Both the position numbers and the translations under genes were made by a program. The notes under the pieces are model-generated. The model had not been told where the DNA came from. It saw only the letters and a program-made list of their open reading frames with translations, and did not search any database. Shown one piece after another: positions 21,963 through 29,717 of a DNA stretch of 64,000 nt; position 1 is the stretch's first letter, and the number at the start of each line of letters is the position of its first letter. Source of the DNA: Streptomyces sp. CB03234 (GTDB lineage: Bacteria; Actinomycetota; Actinomycetes; Streptomycetales; Streptomycetaceae); contig NZ_LIYH01000001.1 in assembly GCF_001905885.1 (NCBI RefSeq), positions 932,169 through 996,168 of the forward strand, written 5' to 3'.

Positions 21963-22664
21963 ATGACGAATGCCCGGTCGCCGATGCGCGCCCTGCGTGC
22001 CGCACTCTTCGCGGCGGTGTGCGTGACATTGGCGGCGATGGGGCATTCGTCCATGTCTGCGCACCATGTTCCGCCGGGCTCGCTGCTCGTCGCACTCGGC
22101 GTCACCGGCGGCCTCGCCTGGCTCGCCGCGGGCCGCCGCCGAGGGCCCGCCTTCATCGGTACGGGACTCCTCGCCCTCCAGAGCGTGCTGCACGTGACGT
22201 TCACGGGCAGCGGCGGGCACCACAGCCACGGGGCCGGTACGGCGGCGGACATGACGGCCGGGCCGGCGCCGGACGCGATGCCGGGCATGGCCCACGGGGC
22301 CACCATGCCGGGCGTCCCCGCCGGATCCGGCGGCGTGGCCGAACTCCTCGCCGGGCTCGTCGGCGGCGCCTCCGCCGGAATGGTCGCCGTCCACCTGCTC
22401 GCCGCCGCCGTGTGCGCGTTCTGGCTGGCCCGTGGCGAGGCCGCCTTCTTCCGCCTCGCCCGCGCCGTCGGCGCCCTCGCCATCACCCCGCTGCGGCTGC
22501 TGCTCGCCGCCGTACGCCTGCCCGACGCCCCACGGCCGCCGCGCCTCCGGACCCGTACCCTCCGCCGCCACCACGGCGTCGTCCTCGCGCACACCCTCTC
22601 GCGGCGCGGCCCGCCCACGCCCCTCGCACCCCGCGCCACGGTCCCCGGAGCGACGCACGTCTGA
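21963..22664 (+). CDS. His/Met-rich membrane protein
   Basis: The 233-residue protein has about five hydrophobic segments (RALRAALFAAVCVTLAAMGH, SLLVALGVTGGLAWLAAG, AFIGTGLLALQSVLHVTFTG, LLAGLVGGASAGMVAVHLLA, VGALAITPLRLLLAAV). Between the third and fourth lies a predicted outside loop rich in His and Met (GGHHSHGAG, DAMPGMAHGATMPG), which looks suited to binding copper or another soft metal. The tail is basic and Pro-rich. The PepSY protein gene follows after 56 bases and also has a His-rich loop, so both may handle the same metal (inference). Confidence 0.7.
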   Translation: MTNARSPMRALRAALFAAVCVTLAAMGHSSMSAHHVPPGSLLVALGVTGGLAWLAAGRRRGPAFIGTGLLALQSVLHVTFTGSGGHHSHGAGTAADMTAGPAPDAMPGMAHGATMPGVPAGSGGVAELLAGLVGGASAGMVAVHLLAAAVCAFWLARGEAAFFRLARAVGALAITPLRLLLAAVRLPDAPRPPRLRTRTLRRHHGVVLAHTLSRRGPPTPLAPRATVPGATHV

Positions 22665-22720
22665 CCTGGGGGCCGCTTCCCCCTGCAGACATGCAACCAA
22701 CGCCGACTCCTAGGACAGTC

Positions 22721-24166
22721 ATGGCCATTGACGACCGCACGACGGCCCAGCCACCCGCCGGAACCGCCCCTTCGCCCACCGAAGGCCGGTCGACCTGGGG
22801 CGCCCTGCGCCCCCTCTTCCTCCGGATCCACTTCTACGCGGGGCTCCTGATAGCCCCGCTCCTCCTCGTCGCCGCGACCAGCGGACTGCTGTACGCCCTC
22901 TCCTTCCAGGCGGAGAAGGTCCTCTACCGCCATGAGCTCCAGGTCCCGGTCGGCGACCGGGTCCTCCCGCTCTCCGAACAGGTCGACGCGGCCCGCGAGG
23001 CCCACCCGGACGGCACCGTGACCGCCGTCTGGCCCTCCTCGGAGGACGGCGCCACCACCCGCGTACTCATGAGCAGCCCGACCGTCGAGGAAGGCAAGTC
23101 GCTCGCCGTCTTCGTCGACCCCTACACCGCCGAGGTACGGGGGGACCTGCCCAGCTACGGCAGTTCGGGCGCGCTCCCGCTGCGTACCTGGCTCTCCGAG
23201 TTCCACGCGAACCTCCAGCTCGGTGAGCTCGGCCGCAACTACAGCGAAATGGCCGCCAGCTGGATGTGGGTCGTCGCCCTCGGCGGCCTGGCCCTGTGGA
23301 TCGGCCGCAAGCGCACCGCCAAGCGCGCCCTGGTCCTGCCCGAGCGCGGCCCCACGTCCCGCCGCCGCACCCTCTCCTGGCACGGGTCGGTCGGCCTGTG
23401 GGCCGTGACCGGCCTCGTCATCCTCTCCGCCACCGGCCTGACCTGGTCCCGGTACGCGGGCGAGAACATCGACGCCGTACAGTCGCAGCTCGGCGGCGCC
23501 ACGCCCACCGTCTCCGCCACCCTCGACGGCGCGGCCGCGGATGGCGGCACCGGACACGAGGGCCACGGCACGGCCCACCACACCGCCCCCGCCCCCACGG
23601 GCCCCGACGTCGGCATCGACAAGGCGGTCGAGGCCGCCCGCGGCGCCGGCGTGGCCGGGAGGATCGCCGTCACCCTCCCGGCCGAGGGCAAGGGGTACGT
23701 GGTCAAGGAGACCGACACCCAGTTCCCGGTCCACCTGGACTCGGTGGCGGTCGACCCGGCCGACGGCACGGTCATCGACGAACTGCGGTTCGCCGACTAC
23801 CCGGTGCTCGCCAAGCTGACCCGCTTCGGTATCGACGCCCACATGGGCGTCCTGTTCGGGCTCGCCAACCAGCTCGTGCTCGCCGTCCTCATGGTGGCGC
23901 TGATCCTCCTCATCGTGTGGGGCTACCGGATGTGGTGGCTGCGCAGGCCGACGCAGGAACGGAAGCTGAGCGCGGGCCGGCCCATGCCGCGCGGTGCCTG
24001 GCGCAAGGTGCCCGTCACGCTGCTCCTTCCGCTGGCCGCCGCGACGGCGCTGGTGGGCTGGTTCGTGCCCATGCTCGGCGTCAGCCTGCTGGTGTTCCTC
24101 GCGGTGGACGTGACCCTGGGCCTGGTGGCACGGGCGCGGGCGCGGTCCCGCGGCGCCGCCGCCTAG
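22721..24166 (+). CDS. PepSY-associated transmembrane protein
   Basis: The 481-residue protein has the layout of PiuB/PepSY_TM proteins: first membrane helix at about 33-60 (LRIHFYAGLLIAPLLLVAAT), a large outside region containing a PepSY-like fold, then helices ASWMWVVALGGLALWIGRK and WHGSVGLWAVTGLVILSATG, a second outside segment with a His stretch (GHEGHGTAHH), a second PepSY-like domain, and two final helices. PepSY_TM proteins are linked to ferric-siderophore reduction and metal uptake. It follows the His/Met-rich membrane gene and converges on a winged-helix regulator four bases away. Confidence 0.85.
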   Translation: MAIDDRTTAQPPAGTAPSPTEGRSTWGALRPLFLRIHFYAGLLIAPLLLVAATSGLLYALSFQAEKVLYRHELQVPVGDRVLPLSEQVDAAREAHPDGTVTAVWPSSEDGATTRVLMSSPTVEEGKSLAVFVDPYTAEVRGDLPSYGSSGALPLRTWLSEFHANLQLGELGRNYSEMAASWMWVVALGGLALWIGRKRTAKRALVLPERGPTSRRRTLSWHGSVGLWAVTGLVILSATGLTWSRYAGENIDAVQSQLGGATPTVSATLDGAAADGGTGHEGHGTAHHTAPAPTGPDVGIDKAVEAARGAGVAGRIAVTLPAEGKGYVVKETDTQFPVHLDSVAVDPADGTVIDELRFADYPVLAKLTRFGIDAHMGVLFGLANQLVLAVLMVALILLIVWGYRMWWLRRPTQERKLSAGRPMPRGAWRKVPVTLLLPLAAATALVGWFVPMLGVSLLVFLAVDVTLGLVARARARSRGAAA

Positions 24167-24170
24167 CGGT

Positions 24171-24752
24171 TCAGGGCGCGTACGTGTAGCCGACCCGCCG
24201 CACGGTCCGGATCGTGTGGCGGTGCTCGGCGCCCAGCTTGCGCCGCAGCCGGGCGACATGGACGTCGACCGTCCGCCCGTCCCCCACATGTCCGTACCCC
24301 CACACGGTGGTCACCAAGTGGTCGCGGGTGTGCACCCGGTGGGGGTGCGCGACCAGGTGCGCCAGCAGCTCGAACTCCAGGTACGTCAGGTCCAGCGGGC
24401 GCCCGGCCACCCGCGCGGTGCGCCGGGCGCCGTCAATCGTCACCGGCCCGTCGGACCAGTCGGACCCGTGGGACCAGTCGGACCCGTCGGGCCCTTCGCC
24501 CGGAGCACCGGCCGGTACGAGGACCAGGTAGCCGACCATCGGCGGCTGCCCCGGCAGCGAGGGCACGGTGTGCGGCGGCGCGGGCACCCAGGTGGCACCC
24601 GGCGGCAGGAACTCGGCGACGTCGACGCCGCCCGGCAGGCGTACGGGCTCGTCGCGCTCGTCGACGGCGCGCAGCCGGTGCCGGTTGCTCACGGACGTCG
24701 CGGTGGCGGTCGCGGTGGCGGGAACGGCGGAGAGGGTACGGGTGTTGGCCAT
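24171..24752 (-). CDS. OmpR-type winged-helix regulator without a receiver domain
   Basis: In this 193-residue protein the C-terminal 100 residues form an OmpR/PhoB DNA-binding domain (LDLTYLEFELLAHLVAHPHR, TVWGYGHVGDGRTVDVHVAR, RTVRRVGYTYAP). The N-terminal part has no phospho-acceptor pattern; it is Pro-rich and includes a duplicated block, GSDWSHGSDWSDG. It is therefore an orphan regulator not switched by ordinary phosphorylation. It converges on the PepSY gene. Upstream on the same strand is a short leader-like ORF at 24856-24975. Confidence 0.8.
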   Translation of the reverse strand: MANTRTLSAVPATATATATSVSNRHRLRAVDERDEPVRLPGGVDVAEFLPPGATWVPAPPHTVPSLPGQPPMVGYLVLVPAGAPGEGPDGSDWSHGSDWSDGPVTIDGARRTARVAGRPLDLTYLEFELLAHLVAHPHRVHTRDHLVTTVWGYGHVGDGRTVDVHVARLRRKLGAEHRHTIRTVRRVGYTYAP

Positions 24753-24855
24753 GATGAGGTCAGCTCTTTCGCGCGAAGGGACGGGAGTACGTCATGCGCG
24801 TCGGCCGAAGGCCTGTCCGGGCAGCCGGGCTGGAGAAACAGGGTGCCGAAAGGCG

Positions 24856-24975
24856 TTAGAGGGCCGACGCGTTCGTCGCGCGGCAACACACCCGGTCGAA
24901 GTCGTGGTGCTGACGGGACGGCCAGAACGGCTGGAGGTCGCTGCGACCCGTCGCGGTGTTCTGAAGGCTGGCCAT
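24856..24975 (-). CDS. Small ORF, possible leader peptide (39 residues)
   Basis: The ATG at 24975 is preceded by a GGGGG ribosome-binding site and opens a 39-residue frame ending at the stop at 24856-24858. Its end, DFDRVCCRATNASAL, recalls the short actinobacterial leader peptides with a VDLCRV-like motif and clustered Cys found upstream of regulated genes. It sits about 100 bases before the winged-helix regulator on the same strand. Translation and function are unproven. Confidence 0.35.
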   Translation of the reverse strand: MASLQNTATGRSDLQPFWPSRQHHDFDRVCCRATNASAL

Positions 24976-25042
24976 GCCCCCATTGAATCAGATGCCGATG
25001 CCGGGCACCCGCCCTTCTCGGCCCTTCCGGACCGGCAAGGCG

Positions 25043-25954
25043 TCACGGCAGCCGCTTGCGCCAATCCAGCCCCGTCACGATGATCGCCTGCTCCGGCGAA
25101 CCGTCCCAGTCCACCGTCAACCCCTCCTCGCCGAGCGCCGCGACGACCTCCCGCCCGATGGCGGCGGTGGTCTCCTCGGAGCCGTCGAACCCTCCGTACA
25201 GCAGATACAGCCCATGCCCGGCCGCCGCGCCCGCGGTGCACTGCGAGTGGAAGAAGACGAAGCCGCGCGAACTCGCGTCCCCTTCCTCACCTATCTCCGA
25301 CATCCCGCACGTGCGGCAACAGGTGAAGTCCTCCCGGGCGACGATGCCGCGCGCGTCGAGCGCGGCGAAGGCCCGCGCGACCCGCTCCGGGTCCGTCGTC
25401 CCCACCCACCCGGCCTGCTCCTCCAGCCGCTCCCGCCACAGCCGGTCCACCAACTGCCGCGCCTGCGCCGGCGACACCGGCCGCTCGTCCCCGCTGACCA
25501 GCCACTCCTCCGCGGCCTCGGCGAGCCGCGCCCGGTTCGCGTACCCGCACACCAGCAGCTCGCGCACATGCTCCTCGACCTGCTCGCGTATCTCCGCGGC
25601 CGGCTCCGGCACCGGCTCGGGCAGCGGCAGGCGGACGGGCTCCCAGGGCAGTCCGGCGTCCCAGGCGCTCTCCTGCCGGGCCCAGCGCACCATGGCCTCG
25701 GCGACCCGCCCCGCGTCGGCCAGCTCCACCATGAAGTGCCGCTCGGGCGCCCCGTCCCGGTGCTCCAACTGGTAACCGCCGCCGTCCGCGTGCCACACCT
25801 GGACGAAGACGTCCGGCACGTCCGGTATCCGCTGGACCACCAGGAAGCGGTCCCCGTCCGCGCCGATGCGCAGCACGAGATCCCCGAGCCGTTCCGCCGA
25901 AACGCGGGCGTACTCCTCGCCGTGCTTCTCCGTCTCCACCCTGATCGCAAGCAT
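25043..25954 (-). CDS. Conserved hypothetical protein (DUF6891-like)
   Basis: The 303-residue soluble protein begins MLAIRVETEKHGEEYARVSA. The N-terminal 100 residues look like a small alpha-beta domain, followed by an acidic Pro-rich joint and a second domain with TCCRTCGMSEIGEE (a Cys cluster, CCxxC, that could hold a metal) and GFVFFHSQCTAGAAAG. I recall this combination as the DUF6891 family but cannot confirm it. It is a single gene between a divergent small ORF region and the glnII terminator. Function unknown. Confidence 0.75.
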   Translation of the reverse strand: MLAIRVETEKHGEEYARVSAERLGDLVLRIGADGDRFLVVQRIPDVPDVFVQVWHADGGGYQLEHRDGAPERHFMVELADAGRVAEAMVRWARQESAWDAGLPWEPVRLPLPEPVPEPAAEIREQVEEHVRELLVCGYANRARLAEAAEEWLVSGDERPVSPAQARQLVDRLWRERLEEQAGWVGTTDPERVARAFAALDARGIVAREDFTCCRTCGMSEIGEEGDASSRGFVFFHSQCTAGAAAGHGLYLLYGGFDGSEETTAAIGREVVAALGEEGLTVDWDGSPEQAIIVTGLDWRKRLP

Positions 25955-26003
25955 GAGCCCACTGTGGCAGACACCACTGACAGTGACCGCGGCAGCGACA
26001 ACG

Positions 26004-26041
26004 CCGGAGGGCGCCCACCGGGAACGGTGAGCGCCCTCCGG
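26004..26041 (-). terminator. glnII terminator
   Basis: CCGGAGGGCGC (26004-26014) and GCGCCCTCCGG (26031-26041) form a perfect 11-base stem, extended inside by CACCG/CGGTG after one mismatch. It lies between the glnII stop and the start of the next - strand gene. Confidence 0.8.
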
Positions 26042-26057
26042 TCGTGAACCGGGTGCC

Positions 26058-26127
26058 GGATCAGACCTGCCCGATCAGACCTGCCCGATCAGACCTGCCG
26101 GACCAAACCTGCCGGATCAGACCTGGC
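26058..26127. repeat. Five tandem 14-base repeats covering the glnII stop codon
   Basis: Units GGATCAGACCTGCC or one-base to three-base variants start at 26058, 26072, 26086, 26100 and 26114. The last copy contains the glnII stop codon (TCA at 26117-26119 on the + strand), so the array looks like repeated duplication of the gene's own 3' end. Confidence 0.85.
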
Positions 26128-27154
26128 CGGCCTTCTCCAGCGCGGAGCAGCAGGTGTCCACCAGCAGGCGGGTCACCGTGTACGGGTCGACGTTGGCGTT
26201 CGGGCGGCGGTCCTCGATGTAGCCCTTGCCGTCCTTCTCGACCTGCCACGGGATGCGGACCGAGGCGCCGCGGTCCGAGACGCCGTAGCTGTACTCGTTC
26301 CACGGGGCGGTCTCGTGCAGACCGGTCAGGCGGTCGTCGATGCCCGCGCCGTAGTTCTTGACGTGGTCCATCGGCTTGGAGCCCTCGCCCAGCGCCTCGC
26401 ACGCGGTGATGATCGCGTCGTAGCCCTCGCGCATCGCCTTGGTGGAGAAGTTGGTGTGCGCGCCGGCGCCGTTCCAGTCGCCCTTGACCGGCTTGGGGTC
26501 GAGGGTGGCGGAGATGTCGAAGTCCTCGGCGGTGCGGTAGAGCAGCCAGCGCGCCACCCACAGCTGGTCCGAGACCTCCAGCGGCGCCAGCGGGCCGACC
26601 TGGAACTCCCACTGGCCCGGCATGACCTCGGCGTTGATGCCGGAGATGCCCAGGCCCGCCTTCAGGCAGTTCTCCAGGTGGGCCTCGACGACGTCACGGC
26701 CGAAGATCTCGTCCGAGCCGACACCGCAGTAGTAGCCGCCCTGCGCGGCCGGGAAGCCACCCTCGGGGAAGCCGAGCGGGCGGGAGCCCTTGAAGAAGGT
26801 GTACTCCTGCTCGATGCCGAAGATGGGCTCCTGCGCGGCGAACTTCTCCGCGACCTCGGCCAGCGCGGCACGCGTGTTGGACTCGTGCGGCGTCATGTCC
26901 GTGTTGAGGACCTCGCACAGGACGAGGACGTCGTCACCGCCGCGGATCGGGTCGGGGCAGGAGAAGACCGGCTTCAGCACGCGGTCGGAGGCGTGGCCCT
27001 CGGCCTGGTTGGTGCTGGACCCGTCGAAGCCCCAGATGGGCAGATCGGCGACGCCGGTGGCGGCGGAGCCGGCCAGTATCTTCGTCTTGGAGCGAAGCTT
27101 GGCGGTCGGCTCGGTGCCGTCGATCCAGATGTACTCAGCCTTGATGGTGGTCAC
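26117..27154 (-). CDS. glnII: Glutamine synthetase type II
   Basis: The enzyme joins ammonium to glutamate using ATP. At 345 residues it has the length of the eukaryote-like GSII class, far shorter than the 469-residue GSI encoded at 35050. Signature motifs: KAEYIWIDGTEPTAKLRSKT at the N-terminus, the ATP/metal segment FGIEQEYTFF, NAEVMPGQWEFQVGP, GAGAHTNFSTKAMR and the late substrate loop ASVRIPWQ. GTG 27154 is preferred over the ATG four codons upstream because GAGG lies six bases before it. A four-half-site GlnR operator lies upstream. The 3' end is overlapped by 14-base tandem repeats, and a strong terminator follows. Confidence 0.95.
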   Translation of the reverse strand: MTTIKAEYIWIDGTEPTAKLRSKTKILAGSAATGVADLPIWGFDGSSTNQAEGHASDRVLKPVFSCPDPIRGGDDVLVLCEVLNTDMTPHESNTRAALAEVAEKFAAQEPIFGIEQEYTFFKGSRPLGFPEGGFPAAQGGYYCGVGSDEIFGRDVVEAHLENCLKAGLGISGINAEVMPGQWEFQVGPLAPLEVSDQLWVARWLLYRTAEDFDISATLDPKPVKGDWNGAGAHTNFSTKAMREGYDAIITACEALGEGSKPMDHVKNYGAGIDDRLTGLHETAPWNEYSYGVSDRGASVRIPWQVEKDGKGYIEDRRPNANVDPYTVTRLLVDTCCSALEKAGQV

Positions 27155-27210
27155 GGGGGGCCTCATCCTTTGCGGGTGCAGCGGTATGTCGCGCAGCTTC
27201 GCAATACGGG

Positions 27211-27248
27211 ATTTCCCGACCGTTGCCCGTTTGTGAACCCCGTGTTAC
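27211..27248 (-). promoter_or_regulatory. GlnR operator of glnII (four half-sites)
   Basis: On the - strand the order is GTAAC, six bases, TTCAC, six bases, GCAAC, six bases, GAAAT. Spacing is exactly the 11-base rhythm of GlnR boxes (gTnAC-n6-GAAAC repeated), although the second half-site is a poor match. GlnR activates glnII under nitrogen limitation in other Streptomyces. Confidence 0.75.
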
Positions 27249-27361
27249 TCAGCTTTCCCGTGTTTCCCGCGGCGGCTGTGCGCGCGCGTGCGCGTTCAGT
27301 GGCGGCTTCGTATACGGGGCTCATGATTCCGGTACGGAGGACGGAGGGCAGACTGGCGGTC

Positions 27362-28255
27362 ATGAACACCACGCCCCGCATCGGACTCCTCGGCACCGGA
27401 CCCTGGGCCGACCGCACCCACGCCCCCGCCCTGGCCGCCCACCCCGGCGTGACGTTCAGCGGGGTGTGGGGCAGGCGCCCCGACGCCGCGGTGGCCCTCG
27501 CCGCCACGCACGGGACGCGGGCGTACGACGACGTGGACGCGCTGCTCGCGGCGAGCGACGCGGTGGCGTTCGCCCTGCCGCCGGACGTGCAGGCCCCGCT
27601 CGCCGCACGGGCCGCGGCGGCCGGGTGCCATCTGCTGCTCGACAAGCCGGTCGCGACGAGCGTGGCGGGCGCCCGCGAGGTGGCGGAGGCCGCCGACAGG
27701 GCGGGCGTGGCGTCCGTCGTCTTCTGCACGCTCCGGTTCGCCTCGGACACCGCCCCGTGGATCGAGGAGCAGGCGGCGCTGGGCGGCTGGTACCTGGCGC
27801 AGGCGCACTGGCTGGGCGCGCTGTTCTCGCCCGGGTCGACGAGCACGTACGCCACGTCACCCTGGCGCCGGGAGAAGGGCGGGCTCTGGGACGTGGGCCC
27901 GCATGTGCTGTCGGTGCTCCTGCCCGTGCTCGGGGAGGTGACGGAGGTCACGTCGGCCGTCGCGGGGCCGGGAGACGCCCGGCACCTGGTGCTGCGGCAC
28001 GCGTCGGGCGCAGGCAGCACGGTCACGCTGAGCCTGAGCGCCCCGGTGCGGGCCTCGGATGCGGGCATCGCGCTCTTCGGCGAGCAGGGGCGGGCGGTGA
28101 TGCCCGGGTGGGCGGACGCGGTCGGGTCGTTCGGGGCGGCGGTGGACGCGCTGCTGGGGTCGGTACGGAGCGGGGAGGCGCATCCCTGCGACGTACGGTT
28201 CGGGCTGCGCGTGACGGAAATCCTGGCGGAGGCGGAGGCGCGGCTCGCCGACTGA
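27362..28255 (+). CDS. Gfo/Idh/MocA family oxidoreductase
   Basis: The 297-residue product has a Rossmann NAD(P)-binding half (RIGLLGTGPWADRTHAPALA) with the HLLLDKPVATSVAGAREVAE strand typical of Gfo/Idh/MocA enzymes (the Lys of DKPVA being catalytic) and a C-terminal beta-sheet half with GGLWDVGPHVLSVLLPVLG, which includes the conserved D.G.H motif. The family oxidises sugars, inositols or biliverdin-like substrates; none can be chosen here. ATG 27362 has GGAGGG upstream. The gene diverges from glnII, and the GlnR boxes lie in the shared gap, although no link to nitrogen control is implied. Confidence 0.88.
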   Translation: MNTTPRIGLLGTGPWADRTHAPALAAHPGVTFSGVWGRRPDAAVALAATHGTRAYDDVDALLAASDAVAFALPPDVQAPLAARAAAAGCHLLLDKPVATSVAGAREVAEAADRAGVASVVFCTLRFASDTAPWIEEQAALGGWYLAQAHWLGALFSPGSTSTYATSPWRREKGGLWDVGPHVLSVLLPVLGEVTEVTSAVAGPGDARHLVLRHASGAGSTVTLSLSAPVRASDAGIALFGEQGRAVMPGWADAVGSFGAAVDALLGSVRSGEAHPCDVRFGLRVTEILAEAEARLAD

Positions 28256-28290
28256 ACCGCGCCTCCTGTCCGGGGGCTCCCGCCCGCCCG

Positions 28291-29097
28291 TCAGCCGACG
28301 CGTTCGATGCGGGCCTTGCGGATCAGGAACTTGCCGGGCTCGCGGACCTGCTCGAACGCCGCGTTGTTGAGCAGGGCGCAGCTTCCGGACACGGAGGTGA
28401 CCTCGACGGTCGTCGACTTGTCGTTGTCCAGGTTGGTCACCTTGAGCTTGGTCCCGAGCGGGAACTGGTTGCTGGAGGCGGCAGGGGCGCCGCCCTCACC
28501 CGAGAGGGTCACGGTCGACCCGGCGCAGACCACCTCGCCGGCCTCACCACCGCCCTGCCGGCCGCCCTGCCCGGCGGGCGGCTGGGCCGTGGCATCACCG
28601 GCACCGTTGCCCGCGGCCTGCCCATTGCCCTGCCCATTGCCCTGCCCATTGCCCTGCCCATTGCCCTGCCCATTGCCGGCGCCCTGTCCGTTGTCGGCAG
28701 CCTGGCCATTGCCCTGGCCTGAACCCTGGCCATTGTCCGCGCCGGCACCCGGCGCCTGGCCGCCGCCCGCCTGAGCCCCTCCCGCCTGCGCGTCACCGGC
28801 TCCACCGTCCTCAGTACCGCCCTGCCCGACCTCGCAGCCGGCAGCGGCCTGCTGCCGCTCGATCTGCTCGATGACGGCCTGCCGGTTGGCGATCCGCGCC
28901 TCCGACTGGGCGTCCGGGTTGGCCCGTTGACCGGCGATGAACTTCTCGTTGTTGCTCAGCGCCGTGGCCAGACCGTCGCAGGCCACCGACGCCTGACTGG
29001 TCCCGGTCATCACGATCGCCGTGCCGCCGGCCATCGCGGCCGCGCCGACGAGCAGGGCGAGCTTCTTCTTACCGCTGAGCGTCTTCTTGCGTGACAC
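28291..29097 (-). CDS. Secreted protein with NGQG repeats and a DPBB/RlpA-like C-terminal domain
   Basis: The 268-residue product starts at GTG 29097 with a basic signal peptide (KKKLALLVGAAAMAGGTAIV). After it comes a short helical domain bounded by two Cys (VACDGLATALSNN and AAAGCEVGQ), a long linker of NGQGNGQG repeats, and a C-terminal 80-residue domain with QFPLGTKLKVTNLDNDKSTT and FLIRKARIERV. That pattern resembles the double-psi beta-barrel of RlpA and expansin-like proteins, but the catalytic Asp segment (DRGP in RlpA) is replaced by SVSGSC, so a binding or structural role at the cell wall is more likely. Layout matches the DUF1996 protein at 19151-20728. Confidence 0.75.
   Translation of the reverse strand: MSRKKTLSGKKKLALLVGAAAMAGGTAIVMTGTSQASVACDGLATALSNNEKFIAGQRANPDAQSEARIANRQAVIEQIERQQAAAGCEVGQGGTEDGGAGDAQAGGAQAGGGQAPGAGADNGQGSGQGNGQAADNGQGAGNGQGNGQGNGQGNGQGNGQAAGNGAGDATAQPPAGQGGRQGGGEAGEVVCAGSTVTLSGEGGAPAASSNQFPLGTKLKVTNLDNDKSTTVEVTSVSGSCALLNNAAFEQVREPGKFLIRKARIERVG
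28621..28678. repeat. Perfect 12-base coding repeat, nearly five copies
   Basis: CCCATTGCCCTG is repeated exactly from 28621 and encodes QGNG units on the - strand. Unit length is four codons, so gain or loss of copies keeps the frame. Confidence 0.9.
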
Positions 29098-29183
29098 GTA
29101 GGGGCTCCTGTCCCCGGCCGTACGGGGGAGCGACGGCCGGATCGGTTCCGTGTGTGCCCCTACGTACGAGTAGCAAGCCGGTT

Positions 29184-29642
29184 CTACTCAACTCCCTCCT
29201 CCCTCAGCAGACTTCGTACGCCACCCAGGAACCGTCGCACCGCCTCCACCTCGCCCTCCTCCAAGCCCCGCAGCAACGCCACCGTGCCGTCGATCAACGG
29301 CCCGAAGTGCGCCCTGCCCAGCTCCTTCGCGCGGTCCTCGACGGTGAGCCGCACGCGCCGCCGGTCGCGTTCGTCCCGTACGCGGGCGATGTGGCCGAGC
29401 CGCTCCAGGCGGTCGATGACCGCGGTCGTCCCGGCGGAATTGAGCCCGAGCTGTGCGCCGAGCCACCCGGCCGTGGCGTCCGTACCGGCCCGCTCGGCGT
29501 CCAGCAGGCAGATCAGGGCACGTACATCGGTGGCGTGCATGCCGTTACGGGTGGCGAACTCGGCCTGCCGCAGCCCGAACTCGACCGTGACTGCCCGTAG
29601 CAGATGGAAGATCTCCATCTCCTTCGGCATCTCCATGGACAC
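29184..29642 (-). CDS. MarR-family transcriptional regulator
   Basis: This 152-residue protein has a MarR winged-helix: GWLGAQLGLNSAGTTAVIDR is the helix-turn-helix, followed by LERLGHIARVRDERDRRRVR, the wing. The GTG at 29642 has GGAGG six bases upstream and is chosen over the nearby ATG at 29636. It diverges from an alpha/beta hydrolase gene, and two inverted repeats lie in the 75-base gap, so it most likely represses itself and the hydrolase. The inducing molecule is unknown. Confidence 0.88.
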   Translation of the reverse strand: MSMEMPKEMEIFHLLRAVTVEFGLRQAEFATRNGMHATDVRALICLLDAERAGTDATAGWLGAQLGLNSAGTTAVIDRLERLGHIARVRDERDRRRVRLTVEDRAKELGRAHFGPLIDGTVALLRGLEEGEVEAVRRFLGGVRSLLREEGVE

Positions 29643-29661
29643 GTGACACCTCCGGCGTATC

Positions 29662-29691
29662 ATCTCGTTCATCGAGATTATCGCTGAGCGA
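29662..29691. promoter_or_regulatory. Probable MarR operator (two adjacent inverted repeats)
   Basis: ATCTCGTTCATCGAGAT (29662-29678) is an inverted repeat with 6-base arms, and TCGCTGAGCGA (29681-29691) is a second one. Both lie in the gap between the divergent MarR and hydrolase genes. Confidence 0.65.
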
Positions 29692-29717
29692 GATGATCCA
29701 GCGACCCGGAGGCACCC

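Noticed and set aside
21017..24289. Long - strand frame opposite the His/Met-rich and PepSY genes
   Set aside because: No domain along its length; the + strand genes have membrane topology and PepSY features.
26058..26127. Repeat array considered as a CRISPR
   Set aside because: Units of 14 bases are directly adjacent with no spacers, and no cas genes are present; the same reasoning applies to the arrays at 2299, 30561 and 63639.
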